Shown here: positions 13,649 to 22,625 of the stretch, piece after piece
Position numbering within the stretch: the stretch's first letter is position 1
Layout: each line of letters starts with the position of its first letter
DNA from: a virus
Virus record (IMG/VR): IMGVR_UViG_3300043427_002842
Coordinates: 1 to 39,286 of that record
Length of the DNA: 39,286 bases
Strand: one strand, 5' to 3'
Notes under the pieces: generated by a model
What the model was told of the DNA's origin: nothing
Seen by the model: the letters and a program-made list of their open reading frames with translations, nothing else
Database searches by the model: none
Program-made: the position numbers and the translations under genes

Positions 13649-14556
13649 CTTCCGTCAGCTCCTTTTTCGTAGGTTGTTCCTGCTACTGTTTTACGCTGAC
13701 GCGGGGCCGCGCTTTGGGCGGCCGGCGTTGATGGGGAATCTTGGGGTTGGATCTTGGCGTTGGCGCGCTCCTTGGCGGAACGCACGATCGATTGAAACTC
13801 ATTGACGCCCTGCAGGAATGCCTCCTCGCTTTGCCGCGGGTTCATCCGCGCCATCGCCTCGGTCGCCTTGCGGCCTTCCACCTCGGTGATCTGACCGCCG
13901 CCCTTGAGTGTTTCAAACGCCTGTAAGAATTGCTGTCCGCCGATCTGGTCAAGCAGCACTTGGAAGTCCGCCGGCGCCGTGCCCGGAACCTTCGGCAAGA
14001 TGCTGCTCTTGCCCGTGGCGTATTGCCGCCCAGGATGCGTCTTGGTCTTTTCCAGCAGGTCATCCATGTAGGACGCCGTCTCAAAGGTCTTGCGCATCGC
14101 CTTCATGCGGTTTTCCTCCAGCACATCCGCCTCAGTCTTCAGCTTGCGCGTCTGCTCTTGCCGCACTGGATCGGCCTGCATCATAGCCGCCCTGCGATCC
14201 ATTTCCGCCCGAGCTTCTTGCTGCTTGATCACAAACTGCGCCGCACCTTCCGGCGTGAACTGCACGCCGCGCTTCATCGCCTTGAGCAATTCCTGCTGCT
14301 CGACCGGCAACGCATCAAAGTCCTCACGGGTCTGCACGTTGAGCTTGGTAAAGTCAAAGCCCACGCCCGTTTCCGGCAACGGTTCCGCGGCGACATCGTT
14401 GTAGACATCGTCCGGCGTCCCGTAGTCGTAATCCATCCCGCTCACGCCGTTCATCTCGTCCATGGCATCAAGCGGCACGGCTTCCTCGCCGGGTTCTAGG
14501 GCAGGGAGATCCGGCTCAACCGGCGGCGGTAGTTGGTTGTTTCGGCGTGGAGGCAT
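13630..14556 (-). CDS. Putative internal virion/ejection protein, 308 aa
   Basis: The N-terminus is acidic and proline-rich (PPPVEPDLPALEPGEEAVPL), followed by long charged helices (EQQELLKAMKRGVQFTPEGA, EMDRRAAMMQADPVRQEQTR) and a C-terminal GTTYEKGADGRWYQVR. I recognise no family; its place between the 161-aa protein and the giant protein suggests an ejection-machinery component or its scaffold. The start follows the stop of the upstream gene as TAATATG. Confidence 0.7.
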   Translation of the reverse strand: MPPRRNNQLPPPVEPDLPALEPGEEAVPLDAMDEMNGVSGMDYDYGTPDDVYNDVAAEPLPETGVGFDFTKLNVQTREDFDALPVEQQELLKAMKRGVQFTPEGAAQFVIKQQEARAEMDRRAAMMQADPVRQEQTRKLKTEADVLEENRMKAMRKTFETASYMDDLLEKTKTHPGRQYATGKSSILPKVPGTAPADFQVLLDQIGGQQFLQAFETLKGGGQITEVEGRKATEAMARMNPRQSEEAFLQGVNEFQSIVRSAKERANAKIQPQDSPSTPAAQSAAPRQRKTVAGTTYEKGADGRWYQVR

Positions 14557-14557
14557 A

Positions 14558-15043
14558 TTAGGGGATAACGTCAGGATTGATGTTGGAGGGCATCGTGGTC
14601 ACACGGCCTTGGCCTGCGGCGACCTGAGCCTGAGCGGTTACCGCGGCGCGTTGTGCAGGCATCCGTGCCGTCAGCCCTTGCTGCGCGGTGCGCGTCTGGT
14701 TGTTCATGCCAGCAATACCCAGTTGCGAAATCGCCCCGAGGTTGTCGAGGATGCTCATTGAGGCCAGCCGGCGTGTGCGCGGGTCCATACCCTCGAGGGC
14801 GCTGGAGATCTTTTTCATGCCGGGATACATCTGTCCGATGGCGTTGATGGCATCGAAAGCCGAGTCCGCCTGGGCGTTGGCCTGACTGACGTTGCCGACC
14901 ATTCCGCCGATGGACGCCAGCGCCCCGCCAATATCCTGGCCCATTTGTCCCATCGTCTGGGCGTTGGTTTGCGCGGCGCCCATCATGCCTGTGGCGATGA
15001 TGCGTCCGCTTTGATCTGATTCTTGGGGTGCATAGCTAAACAT
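14558..15043 (-). CDS. Putative virion protein, 161 aa
   Basis: It is rich in methionine, glutamine, alanine and glycine (MMGAAQTNAQTMGQMGQDIG, GALASIGGMVGNVSQANAQA), a composition shared with the 284-aa protein upstream and typical of small ejection proteins that insert in membranes. GAAGGAG lies about 9 bp before the ATG, one of the good ribosome binding sites in the operon. No enzyme motif is present. Confidence 0.7.
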   Translation of the reverse strand: MFSYAPQESDQSGRIIATGMMGAAQTNAQTMGQMGQDIGGALASIGGMVGNVSQANAQADSAFDAINAIGQMYPGMKKISSALEGMDPRTRRLASMSILDNLGAISQLGIAGMNNQTRTAQQGLTARMPAQRAAVTAQAQVAAGQGRVTTMPSNINPDVIP

Positions 15044-15067
15044 AGTTTTGTTCTCCTTCGTTGTTGA

Positions 15068-15877
15068 TTAAGCTGCTTCGGCCCGCAGGTAGCTGGGGCG
15101 TTCTTTTTGTGACCACCGGAGTTGATCGCTCACATTGCTGACCAGTTGGCCAAGCCGTGGGCACAGCACCTCGGCGGGTCCGTCCTTGGCCATGCACGCC
15201 GTGCAGGCGGTCACATAGTCAGGGTTGTCACCTTTGTCCTCCCGCTCCTGCCATGACTCGCCAACCTTCTCGTAGCGGCCATGGTGGATGGGCAAATTGT
15301 TCTCCTCGATGTAGCGCCACACGTCCTCGTCGGTGAAGAGGCGGATGGGGAAGACGAGGCTGGCGCTGTCCAGATTGCGCGCCACGTCGGTGCGGATCGT
15401 GATGCCGCCGTAGACCGCATCCGTATCGCTCGCCTTGTGGCCATGGAACATCGCATCCCACGGCCAATTGAACGTGCCGGTCGGCCGCTGGTAGATGTCC
15501 GCAAGTCCGCAGACAAAGTCCTCGCCGTCCTTCGGGGCGCGGATGCCGGTCGGCAGCATATTGTAGCGGGCGCCGATCTGGTAGTATCCGGCGATCTCCA
15601 CCTCGCCACCGCCGTCCTGCACCATCGTGGCCGAGGGCGGGAAATCGTAGACGCGCAGTCCGTAGTGCTGGATCACCGCATCGGCGAACCGATACTTGTG
15701 CGGCTGCCAAGGCTCGCGGTGGAAGACAACCGGCAGGTCATCGCGGTGACGCCGCACCAAGTCCAGCACCACCATGCTATCCTTGCCAAACGAGCAAGCG
15801 ATACACGGATTGCCAAACTCGGCGAGCGACTGCTCGATGAGCCGGTGAGCGTAGGAGACTTTGTCTTCGTAGGTCAT
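15068..15877 (-). CDS. PAPS-reductase/adenine-nucleotide alpha-hydrolase family protein, 269 aa
   Basis: This is a PP-loop enzyme: S29-F-G-K-D-S34 (ACSFGKDSMVVLDL) replaces the common SGGKDS signature. Conserved family parts follow (LPVVFHREPW, FPIRLFTDEDVWRYIEENNL), and the C-terminal cysteines are C225, C228 and C239. PAPS reductases use one redox cysteine; the C-x2-C pair plus a third cysteine could instead hold an Fe-S cluster or zinc as in related phage and DNA-modification proteins. Substrate cannot be told from sequence. It is placed oddly, coupled by TAATG to the 284-aa virion protein and followed by virion genes. Confidence 0.88.
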   Translation of the reverse strand: MTYEDKVSYAHRLIEQSLAEFGNPCIACSFGKDSMVVLDLVRRHRDDLPVVFHREPWQPHKYRFADAVIQHYGLRVYDFPPSATMVQDGGGEVEIAGYYQIGARYNMLPTGIRAPKDGEDFVCGLADIYQRPTGTFNWPWDAMFHGHKASDTDAVYGGITIRTDVARNLDSASLVFPIRLFTDEDVWRYIEENNLPIHHGRYEKVGESWQEREDKGDNPDYVTACTACMAKDGPAEVLCPRLGQLVSNVSDQLRWSQKERPSYLRAEAA

Positions 15878-16731
15878 TAGAAAGAGGCGCCCGCGATAGC
15901 CATGCCCGCGCCGGAAGCGATGCCGCCGCCGATCCCGCCAAACATCCCCATCATGCCCGCGTTCTGCTGGGCACCAGCTTGCATAGACGCCGCCTGCATC
16001 GCAGCATTATTGTTGAGGATAGCGTTGCGGTTGCTCGCAGCCATATTCGTGTTGAAGGTCTCGACGCCAGCGCCCATGCGCAGCGAGTTGCCAAAGATCC
16101 CGCTCACCTGCTGTGTCGTATTGCCCAGTGTGCCCAGTCCAAGCTGAAACGCTGGCCCGATAGCCTGACGGTAGGGGTCCATGTCCATGTAGGCGCCAGC
16201 CAGTCCGACACGTCGTTCGCGGCGGGCCAAATCCATTGTGTTCACGCCAGCCGCAAAGCCACGTCGCGCATCTAGCCGCTGCTGGCCATAAGCATCACGG
16301 TTAAGAATCTCCGCCGCGCTGCTGCCCATCGAGGTGCCAAGGCCGCGAGCAGCAAACGCCGCGCGTGCCGACTGCGAGGCTTCGCGCATCTGCTCCGGTG
16401 AGAGCGAGCGACCGAGGGCGAGTTCAGACTCCGCATCCCGCTGAAGCTGCGCCTCAATGGCGTTCGGTGCGGACGCCGCTTGCAGCTCCTCGCCGATGAC
16501 GCCGCGCGTGCGCTGGAGGTATTCGTTGTCGAGCCTACCAGCGAGCTGGTCGGCGGTGCCGAACTGCATGCGGATGTATTCTGGATACAACCGCTTGATC
16601 GCCGCTTCTTCCTCGCGGGTTTGCGCTTGCGCCACGCGAATGCTCGCGGCGGCCATTTTATCGTAATCAATCGGCGCCGGTGCGGCTGGCACTGGTTGCG
16701 GCGCTGGTGCTGACGGTCTTCCTCCACCCAT
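15877..16731 (-). CDS. Putative internal virion protein, 284 aa
   Basis: The N-terminus is proline/alanine-rich, then charged helices (REEEAAIKRLYPEYIRMQFG) follow. The C-terminal 60 residues are methionine/alanine/asparagine repeats ending in a glycine-rich hydrophobic segment (GMMGMFGGIGGGIASGAGMA). Such C-termini are characteristic of small ejection proteins that form a channel across the cell envelope. GGAGG lies about 8 bp before the ATG. Confidence 0.75.
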   Translation of the reverse strand: MGGGRPSAPAPQPVPAAPAPIDYDKMAAASIRVAQAQTREEEAAIKRLYPEYIRMQFGTADQLAGRLDNEYLQRTRGVIGEELQAASAPNAIEAQLQRDAESELALGRSLSPEQMREASQSARAAFAARGLGTSMGSSAAEILNRDAYGQQRLDARRGFAAGVNTMDLARRERRVGLAGAYMDMDPYRQAIGPAFQLGLGTLGNTTQQVSGIFGNSLRMGAGVETFNTNMAASNRNAILNNNAAMQAASMQAGAQQNAGMMGMFGGIGGGIASGAGMAIAGASF

Positions 16732-16732
16732 A

Positions 16733-17080
16733 TTATTGTCCTCCTACTTTCTTAGTTAGTTGTTCCCACGAATAGACTCGCGGCTCAAAGCTGCCCCTGC
16801 GGCACCATGCCGCGTATTGCTGCGGGCGTGTCGCCACGCGCATAAACTCCCGCACAGGGTTTGCGCGGCCAGCAGCAGCAGCCAAAGTGACGAACCAACA
16901 ATTCGGCTCGCCGCTTTCAAAGGCTTGATCCTCCGCGTTCCACCGCAACTCGCTGGCCAGCAGAAAGACTTCCGGTGTGGCGTGGACTAAGCCCGCCGAC
17001 AAATGCTCGCCGACAAGCTCCCAGAAGTCTTGCGTGCTGTGGTTGTCCCACCAGTGTTTTGCCTTTTGCCATGGGGTCAT
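16733..17080 (-). CDS. Hypothetical virion-operon protein, 115 aa
   Basis: The product is tryptophan-rich and compact (MTPWQKAKHWWDNHSTQDFW, PNCWFVTLAAAAGRANPVRE, YAAWCRRGSFEPRVYSWEQL). It starts at TAATG overlapping the fibre gene stop, and its own end (GTAGGAGGACAATAA) supplies the ribosome binding site of the next gene. No known family; its place between tail fibre and ejection genes points to a tail or assembly role. Confidence 0.7.
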   Translation of the reverse strand: MTPWQKAKHWWDNHSTQDFWELVGEHLSAGLVHATPEVFLLASELRWNAEDQAFESGEPNCWFVTLAAAAGRANPVREFMRVATRPQQYAAWCRRGSFEPRVYSWEQLTKKVGGQ

Positions 17081-17751
17081 TAGCTGGCTTTGATTTCTGT
17101 CAGCTTCATCCAGCTAATAAGAGTCCCGCCAAACAAAGCCCCTCCTGTCCCTGATCCATTGATATAAAAGCCACTACCTCCAGACGCATAGCCACCTCGC
17201 AACCTGTATGTGGTTGCAGATGTTGTTGCGGGCGAGTCGTAAAACGCAACGTGGCACTGTCCTCCGTATCCAGACTGAAACGAATGGATCGCCGTTCCGA
17301 TAGCGTTTGCAGATGACCCGCGAAAGAGTGCAAAGATAATGGTTCCGGCGTTAGCCTGCGTTCCGGTAATCGTGGCCTCTACCAAGACTTTATTTGTCGC
17401 TGAAGACGGAGTGATGGACGCCGTTAGAATCTCTTCGCCTTCGCCGCTTTGAGGAACCGTGTTGTCATAAGGAACAACATTTGCCAAAGACTGGACGCTG
17501 GACTTACTTGAAACAACGGTTTGCAAAGAAACGCCGTTTTGCATCTTTGCCGCAACAACCGCGCCATCCGCAATCCTTGTAATCGGCAGTGTTCCTGTTG
17601 TGACCTTGGCCGCGTCAATGCCGCTCGCCAGTTTGGCGTTGGTCACTTCGCCATCTGCCAGCACAACAGTCGGCGAACCGGTTGAGTTGAGTTTCGCGGG
17701 GGTGACAGTTTCGCCACTGACCCAATTATATCCTGCTGTAACTGTTGCCAT
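17080..17751 (-). CDS. Putative tail fibre / adhesin protein, 223 aa
   Basis: The N-terminal 80 residues have the repetitive strand-and-turn pattern of fibre shafts (SGETVTPAKLNSTGSPTVVL, VTNAKLASGIDAAKVTTGTL, ITRIADGAVVAAKMQNG). The rest looks like a beta-sandwich tip (LVEATITGTQANAGTIIFAL, TYRLRGGYASGGSGFYINGS). AAGGAG lies about 9 bp before the ATG. Likely a receptor-contacting or fibre-tip component. Confidence 0.75.
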   Translation of the reverse strand: MATVTAGYNWVSGETVTPAKLNSTGSPTVVLADGEVTNAKLASGIDAAKVTTGTLPITRIADGAVVAAKMQNGVSLQTVVSSKSSVQSLANVVPYDNTVPQSGEGEEILTASITPSSATNKVLVEATITGTQANAGTIIFALFRGSSANAIGTAIHSFQSGYGGQCHVAFYDSPATTSATTYRLRGGYASGGSGFYINGSGTGGALFGGTLISWMKLTEIKAS

Positions 17752-17770
17752 TGATTGTTCTCCTTAATTG

Positions 17771-19759
17771 TTAAGCTGCGTTCCTTGTCTCTGTCTGTGG
17801 CAGGCTTGCTGCGACCGCCTCAACGCTGACATTGCGGATCTCCGGCCGGTTGGCCGTGGTGATAAATTCAAGCTCACAGTAGTGCGCCTTGGTCCGAATG
17901 GGCTGCTTGAGCGTGTAGTCTTCGGCAAGGCCGGACGTGTTGGTCTGCCCCGGCACCAGCGTGATCTCGGCGTCGGGATTGACCATGTGCGCCTTCACGC
18001 TGATGGAGCCAGTGTCTGGCAGCACAACGTCAGACAGTGAGCGAACGAAGCGCTTGGTGTGCATGCTGCCGAATCCGTAGCGGCGCGTCTTGATCCTGCC
18101 CCGCACCGGCGCCTCAAAGCCCGCGCCCACCGCGCTGTCCATCGGATCATCGCCCGCCTCCTGCTCGTCCAGAAGCAGCAGCTTGCCCGCACGGTTGACC
18201 GCATAGACGCGGCGCTCTGCGCCATACGCGGACACGATAAGGTCATCGAGGGAGGCGCCGTAGGTGTCCTTGCTTTCCCACTGCTGGTTGAGCGCCGAGT
18301 AAATTAGCAGCGTGTTGTTGCCCTCTGCCGCTTGCCCTTCCACTATCGCGCCGTCAACAGGCGCCGAGAGGAAGTAGCGGTTGTTCAAGTAGAGGCCGAC
18401 CGCGCCGTCCGCCAACTCGTAGTTGAGGTTTTCCAACTGGTCGGCAATCGGGTCTGAGAGAGGCAGCGTGTTACCCTGCAACTTGAGATCAAGCTGCGTG
18501 TCGAGGCGGTGAACACCATTGTCAGCCAAAAAGTAGACGAAGTTGCCTGCCGTCTGGATGCTGCGGCGTGCCACGCATCCGACCTCGTTGCTCAAGAGCA
18601 CAAGGCTTGTCACCGGAGTGTCGATCTCAAAGGCAGAGCCATCGGTGCTTGGGATCTGGTTAATCTCCGCCAGCCAGATCGAATTGCGCATGAAGATCAG
18701 CACCGATCCCTCGCGCCATGGGTGGATGGCTACAATGTAGTCGTTGCTGCCTTGGTTGGCGCGGAAACTCTGCCAGAACGGGTCGTAGGTGTTGGCGTTT
18801 AAGTAGTCCGACACCGCAACCGTGTCGCGGCCGTCCGGTATCCACATGCGGTTGGTGATGTAGGCGCCAAAGCCAACCGAGCGCATGGTGCGATAGGTCG
18901 GTCCTTCGGCGGGAACGCCACCGGCAGATTTCACGAAGGCGCTGGCGACTCCGTCCCAGTAGAGAGGCGGCTTTGTGCGGCGCACCGTGCGGCCGGTGGC
19001 CGTAGCGTCTGACGCCGTGCCGCTCGGCACTGTGATCGTGAAAGAGTTCGTGGCGACCGTGGCGATGTCGTATTCGTGGCCCGAGAAGGCGGCGACCGTA
19101 GACCCTTCGATGCGCACGCGCTGACCGACCGAGTATCCGTGTGCCGTGCTGTTTACTGTCGCGGTGGTTCCTGCCACAGAAATGCCGCCGCCTGTCACCG
19201 ACTTCTCCTCAAATCCCTGAACGCCGATGGATGCCGAGCGCAGAAGATAGAGCCGGTCAAAAGCCTGTATCATCGAGACCTCGTCGGCCACTTCGATGGT
19301 CTCGCCGGAAGGATAGGTCAGGGTTGCGGGGAAAGAAGCGCCTTGGATCGGGTTGCCCAAGTGGTCGGTGATGATGTTGCCGTCTTGATCCCGCAAGTAG
19401 GCTTGTGACGGATCTTGGTAGACATACGCCTCGCTCGCACCAGCCAGCACGATGCACTCCTCGCTGTTGGTCTGAGACGGCGAGCGGTAGGCGCATCCCG
19501 CGAAGATTCCTCCCGCGTAGCTTTCGCGCACCACCGGCGCAGGGTCCAACAAGAAGGGCACCGTCAGCGGCGAATTGGAAGGAAGGATGTCATCGGCCAA
19601 GCGCTTCACTCCCTTGCGCGTCTTGGCCGTCCCACGGTCGAGGCGCATATTCTCCGAGAGCTGCAACACGCCTGCCGGCAACGACACCGGATTCATCCGG
19701 CTGGCAAAGCCGATGAAACCTGCGTCTCCGTCGCGTGCGGTTGGAGATTGGAGGGGCAT
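17771..19759 (-). CDS. Tail tube protein B-like (gp12-type) / stabilisation protein, 662 aa
   Basis: The protein begins MPLQSPTARDGDAGFIGFAS and soon has LPAGVLQLSENMRLDRGTAK, the typical start of large podovirus tail proteins in which inner beta domains receive constant loops. The rest is beta-rich with propeller-like repeats (YIVAIHPWREGSVLIFMRNS, KDTYGASLDDLIVSAYGAER) as in T7 gp12-type nozzle proteins. It is coupled by TAATG to the 122-aa protein upstream. I infer the tail tip/nozzle ring. Confidence 0.8.
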   Translation of the reverse strand: MPLQSPTARDGDAGFIGFASRMNPVSLPAGVLQLSENMRLDRGTAKTRKGVKRLADDILPSNSPLTVPFLLDPAPVVRESYAGGIFAGCAYRSPSQTNSEECIVLAGASEAYVYQDPSQAYLRDQDGNIITDHLGNPIQGASFPATLTYPSGETIEVADEVSMIQAFDRLYLLRSASIGVQGFEEKSVTGGGISVAGTTATVNSTAHGYSVGQRVRIEGSTVAAFSGHEYDIATVATNSFTITVPSGTASDATATGRTVRRTKPPLYWDGVASAFVKSAGGVPAEGPTYRTMRSVGFGAYITNRMWIPDGRDTVAVSDYLNANTYDPFWQSFRANQGSNDYIVAIHPWREGSVLIFMRNSIWLAEINQIPSTDGSAFEIDTPVTSLVLLSNEVGCVARRSIQTAGNFVYFLADNGVHRLDTQLDLKLQGNTLPLSDPIADQLENLNYELADGAVGLYLNNRYFLSAPVDGAIVEGQAAEGNNTLLIYSALNQQWESKDTYGASLDDLIVSAYGAERRVYAVNRAGKLLLLDEQEAGDDPMDSAVGAGFEAPVRGRIKTRRYGFGSMHTKRFVRSLSDVVLPDTGSISVKAHMVNPDAEITLVPGQTNTSGLAEDYTLKQPIRTKAHYCELEFITTANRPEIRNVSVEAVAASLPQTETRNAA

Positions 19760-20127
19760 TATTCGTACGTGCTATTTTGCGCAAATATTGTCACCGTATA
19801 CTCACACTCTGCTCCACTTCGATTTTCAATGTAAAGTGTTCCAGAATTCACAGACACCGCTGTTTGCCCATCGGCTCCGGTTGAGCCAGACAGCACTCCT
19901 GTTGCGCCAACTGTATTGGCGGCTCCGAATTGCTTTACTATTGACGAATTTCTATACCAAAATCCGCCATGACCGTCCACGCTGGTGGTCGCTATTAACA
20001 AATGCCCGCACGCGCCTTTAGGAACGAATGAGTAAACATCATCGTCGTCAATGGTTACGACAAATGAATAGAATCCTTGAGCCTTTACAGGATCGACAAA
20101 CGATGGTGAGTTTAACGCGGTGCTCAT
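19759..20127 (-). CDS. Small tail-spike-associated beta protein, 122 aa
   Basis: The product is beta-rich (FYSFVVTIDDDDVYSFVPKG, GTLYIENRSGAECEYTVTIF) and overlaps the stop of the tail spike gene by 4 bp. It lies in the AT-rich island with the spike, so the two probably moved together. It may be a spike cap, receptor-binding or chaperone-like partner; no family is recognised. Confidence 0.65.
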   Translation of the reverse strand: MSTALNSPSFVDPVKAQGFYSFVVTIDDDDVYSFVPKGACGHLLIATTSVDGHGGFWYRNSSIVKQFGAANTVGATGVLSGSTGADGQTAVSVNSGTLYIENRSGAECEYTVTIFAQNSTYE

Positions 20128-21869
20128 AGGGATGCGCTCCCGTAGTTGGCGTTGCCGCTTATCGTTGTTGTCGATAAGGGATTAACCGCAGATTCATTGG
20201 TGTTGCTCATAAATGTATTGTCACTTATAGTTGTATTTCTGTTGGTATCTAGAATGTTTAGCGGTCGACCTGTTCTAGAAATAGTGTTTCCGCGAACGAC
20301 CATTCCGGTTGTATTGCCTAAGCGAATTGCCGGAATGGAAGCCCCATCGATGATATTGTTTGATATGGCACCGCTTAATGCGCCGTTAAGCACAATGACC
20401 CCAGTGGATGAAGAGCCAGAATAATCAGAAATGTGATTGGACGAGCAAACAAAACCATAACTTACCGAGGACGTGCTTGCGGTGATGCTAATAGAGCCTG
20501 TGCGCCTCAGAATATTGCCGCTAATAACAATATTAGAATGCACGTTTGTGTTTGAGTCATCCGCTATAGCCACGTCGCCTCCTGAAATATGGTTATTCAT
20601 GACAGCTATATTATTATACACTCCAGACAGATATATTCCGACATCATTGCCAGAAACAATATTATTACTTATGCACACATTAAACGTGCGCGGATTGATG
20701 CCGTGCTTACATCCAGAAACATGGTTGCCCGTTATATTAACAAGCTCGCAGTCAATATGAGTAGAAATGCCGGCATGCGAGGCCGTGTATCCTAAGCCAG
20801 AAAGATCACCGTAATTGCCGGTTACAACATTGTTAGCTATATTGACGAAACGGCTAACCCCATAATATGCAAATGTAGCATTAGTAGATAAATGCGACGA
20901 GACAATTCCATGCCGCGCTTTAGTAATAACATTGTTGACAATATTACCGAACGAGCTTGAGCTAAAAATAACTCCATAGCTGACATTTGTGTTTGTGTCA
21001 AGATTGTCGAAATATAGTTCATTGCCGGAAATAGTAAAATTGTAGCATCCAACGACCTCTAAAGCCCGGGCGTCGATTTGCCGAAACACACAGTTTTTGA
21101 TCGCCACGTTTTTGCCAAAGAAAATTCTGAGTCCGTAATCGCCTGCGGTAGACGCTGGCCGCCCGCCTCCAATAAATGTCATTCCTTCAATGGTAACATT
21201 TTCTACCGGCGCGATCTTTCTTACGCGGGCTGTATTAGCGACGGAGTAGCCAAGAGGCTCCATAACTGCAGTATCCAAAACAAGTGATGAAGCATTGACT
21301 TTTGTGACAATGTTCAGTTGACCGCTTTTGACGTTTATTGACGTATCAGGAAAAGAGCCTTCATTGTCCATCGACAGTTCAATAAGGTCGCCCTCTGAAA
21401 AGCCAGTTGTGCTGCTAAGCGCAACGACATTGGTTTCAAAAGCGGCATCTGATGCCAATGACTGCGGCGCGGCGGCTGATCCTCTAAAAACAAACAATCC
21501 TTGATCCACGGTGTTAAGCCGCGATGCGCGATATGAAAAATCTATTGTTGCATTTGGTGATCCAATGAGTCGCGTGTTTGAGTATCCGACAAGCGGACTG
21601 TCGCACCTTATGACTTCTCCATTAAAGCGCAGCGTGCCTCCACCACTTGCGTTAATGGCGTCCAATGCGGCTTGAACCTTGGCGGACTCGTCAGAACCAT
21701 CGCCAACAACTCCAAAATCTCGGATGTTCAGCGTTTTGTTTATCGCATTCAACCCCTTGGCCAGCTCGGCGCCGGTGGCGCGTTTGGTAATGCCGCCTTG
21801 CTGGATGATTAGCTCGTCGGCGGCGTTGACGGTTGTGGCGTCGGTGAGTTGGGGAATTGTTTTGGCCAT
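20124..21869 (-). CDS. Right-handed beta-helix tail spike, 581 aa
   Basis: Residues 1-45 (PQLTDATTVNAADELIIQQG) match the short virion-anchoring start of spikes. Then RDFGVVGDGSDESAKVQAAL marks a pectate-lyase-like beta-helix domain, followed by many coils with asparagine ladders and short strands (NIVNNVITKARHGIVSSH, ISNNIVSGNDVGIYLSGV). Proteins of this type bind and often cleave surface polysaccharides. Catalytic acids cannot be picked. Base composition is visibly richer in A+T than neighbouring genes except near the anchor. Confidence 0.85.
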   Translation of the reverse strand: MAKTIPQLTDATTVNAADELIIQQGGITKRATGAELAKGLNAINKTLNIRDFGVVGDGSDESAKVQAALDAINASGGGTLRFNGEVIRCDSPLVGYSNTRLIGSPNATIDFSYRASRLNTVDQGLFVFRGSAAAPQSLASDAAFETNVVALSSTTGFSEGDLIELSMDNEGSFPDTSINVKSGQLNIVTKVNASSLVLDTAVMEPLGYSVANTARVRKIAPVENVTIEGMTFIGGGRPASTAGDYGLRIFFGKNVAIKNCVFRQIDARALEVVGCYNFTISGNELYFDNLDTNTNVSYGVIFSSSSFGNIVNNVITKARHGIVSSHLSTNATFAYYGVSRFVNIANNVVTGNYGDLSGLGYTASHAGISTHIDCELVNITGNHVSGCKHGINPRTFNVCISNNIVSGNDVGIYLSGVYNNIAVMNNHISGGDVAIADDSNTNVHSNIVISGNILRRTGSISITASTSSVSYGFVCSSNHISDYSGSSSTGVIVLNGALSGAISNNIIDGASIPAIRLGNTTGMVVRGNTISRTGRPLNILDTNRNTTISDNTFMSNTNESAVNPLSTTTISGNANYGSASL

Positions 21870-21905
21870 AAGAGGAAGTGAGGAGTGAGGGTGAAAGTGA
21901 AAGGG

Positions 21906-22469
21906 TTAGGAGATGTCTTTGCGGGGATGGGTCAGGACGTAGCTGACGGTTTTGGCGTTGTTGCGCTTCATCTCAGACTCGACGAGGGAGATGAAGGCGG
22001 GCCACTGGGCGGGCGGCAGGGTCTGGCATCCTTCGCTGTTGGTGCGGGTGATTCCGCCGCGATGGATGTTGATGCCGAAGAAGCCGGTCTCCTCCTTGCC
22101 GCCGTCGCGCTGGACGGTGACTGCATCGCCTTGGACCAGAGCTTTGTAAGGGTTGCCGCTCCGAATGCCGTGCTTACCCAGCTTGTAGCGGTAGACACCT
22201 GACTTGAGCGATGCGTAGCCTTTTCCGATCTTTGGGTTGATGCCGTATCGGGCCGGATCGACGTTGGCGTTGAAGGCAACGTGCGCGTTGGGCGAGACAA
22301 GGATGATGGCATCGTCGTAGATTCCGCGATCCTGCTTGCCCTTGGCGCCCATGCTGTCGCGGTAGTAGCCACGAATGCCGACCAAGCACACTGGATCGCT
22401 GACGTTGGCAGCCTTGAGCTGCTTCAGCGTCTCGTTGCGCTTTTGTTGTGGTCGGCTTTTGGGGATCAC
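21906..22469 (-). CDS. L,D-transpeptidase-like (YkuD-type) lysis protein, 187 aa
   Basis: The C-terminal part has H136 in FGINIHRGG and a catalytic-type S145-E-G-C148 (TNSEGCQTLPPAQW), the His...Ser-x-Gly-Cys arrangement of L,D-transpeptidase folds. The N-terminus is basic. No lysozyme, amidase or other endolysin is recognisable in the genome and this gene follows two small membrane proteins and a lipoprotein, so it is the best endolysin candidate. Whether it cuts or remodels peptidoglycan is inference. It starts with GTG, overlapping the previous stop as GTGA. Confidence 0.75.
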   Translation of the reverse strand: MIPKSRPQQKRNETLKQLKAANVSDPVCLVGIRGYYRDSMGAKGKQDRGIYDDAIILVSPNAHVAFNANVDPARYGINPKIGKGYASLKSGVYRYKLGKHGIRSGNPYKALVQGDAVTVQRDGGKEETGFFGINIHRGGITRTNSEGCQTLPPAQWPAFISLVESEMKRNNAKTVSYVLTHPRKDIS

Positions 22470-22621
22470 TTGGTCGGCTCTTTGACAGTCTTTGCGTCGA
22501 ACGTGACGGTGGCCTGCTGCTTCAGGAAGTCATAGCCGATGGTCACGCAGCCAGCCGCAGCGACAGCCCAGCTCACGGCGAGGATCGCAACTGCAATGGC
22601 TTTTGTGACGCGGGCGGGCAT
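22466..22621 (-). CDS. Small lipoprotein, possible Rz1-like spanin, 51 aa
   Basis: From the ATG at 22619-22621 the product has MPARVTKAIAVAILAVSWAV then AAAGC, a signal with a lipobox-like cysteine at 25, and a short mature part (VTIGYDFLKQQATVTFDAKT...). Its place between holin-like and endolysin-like genes fits an outer-membrane spanin, but no Rz partner is obvious. It may be a general phage lipoprotein. Confidence 0.65.
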   Translation of the reverse strand: MPARVTKAIAVAILAVSWAVAAAGCVTIGYDFLKQQATVTFDAKTVKEPTK

Positions 22622-22625
22622 GGAG

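Noticed and set aside
7494-15043. Many plus-strand frames opposite the giant and virion genes
   Set aside because: All are antisense with arginine/alanine/proline-rich shadow composition and no ribosome binding sites.
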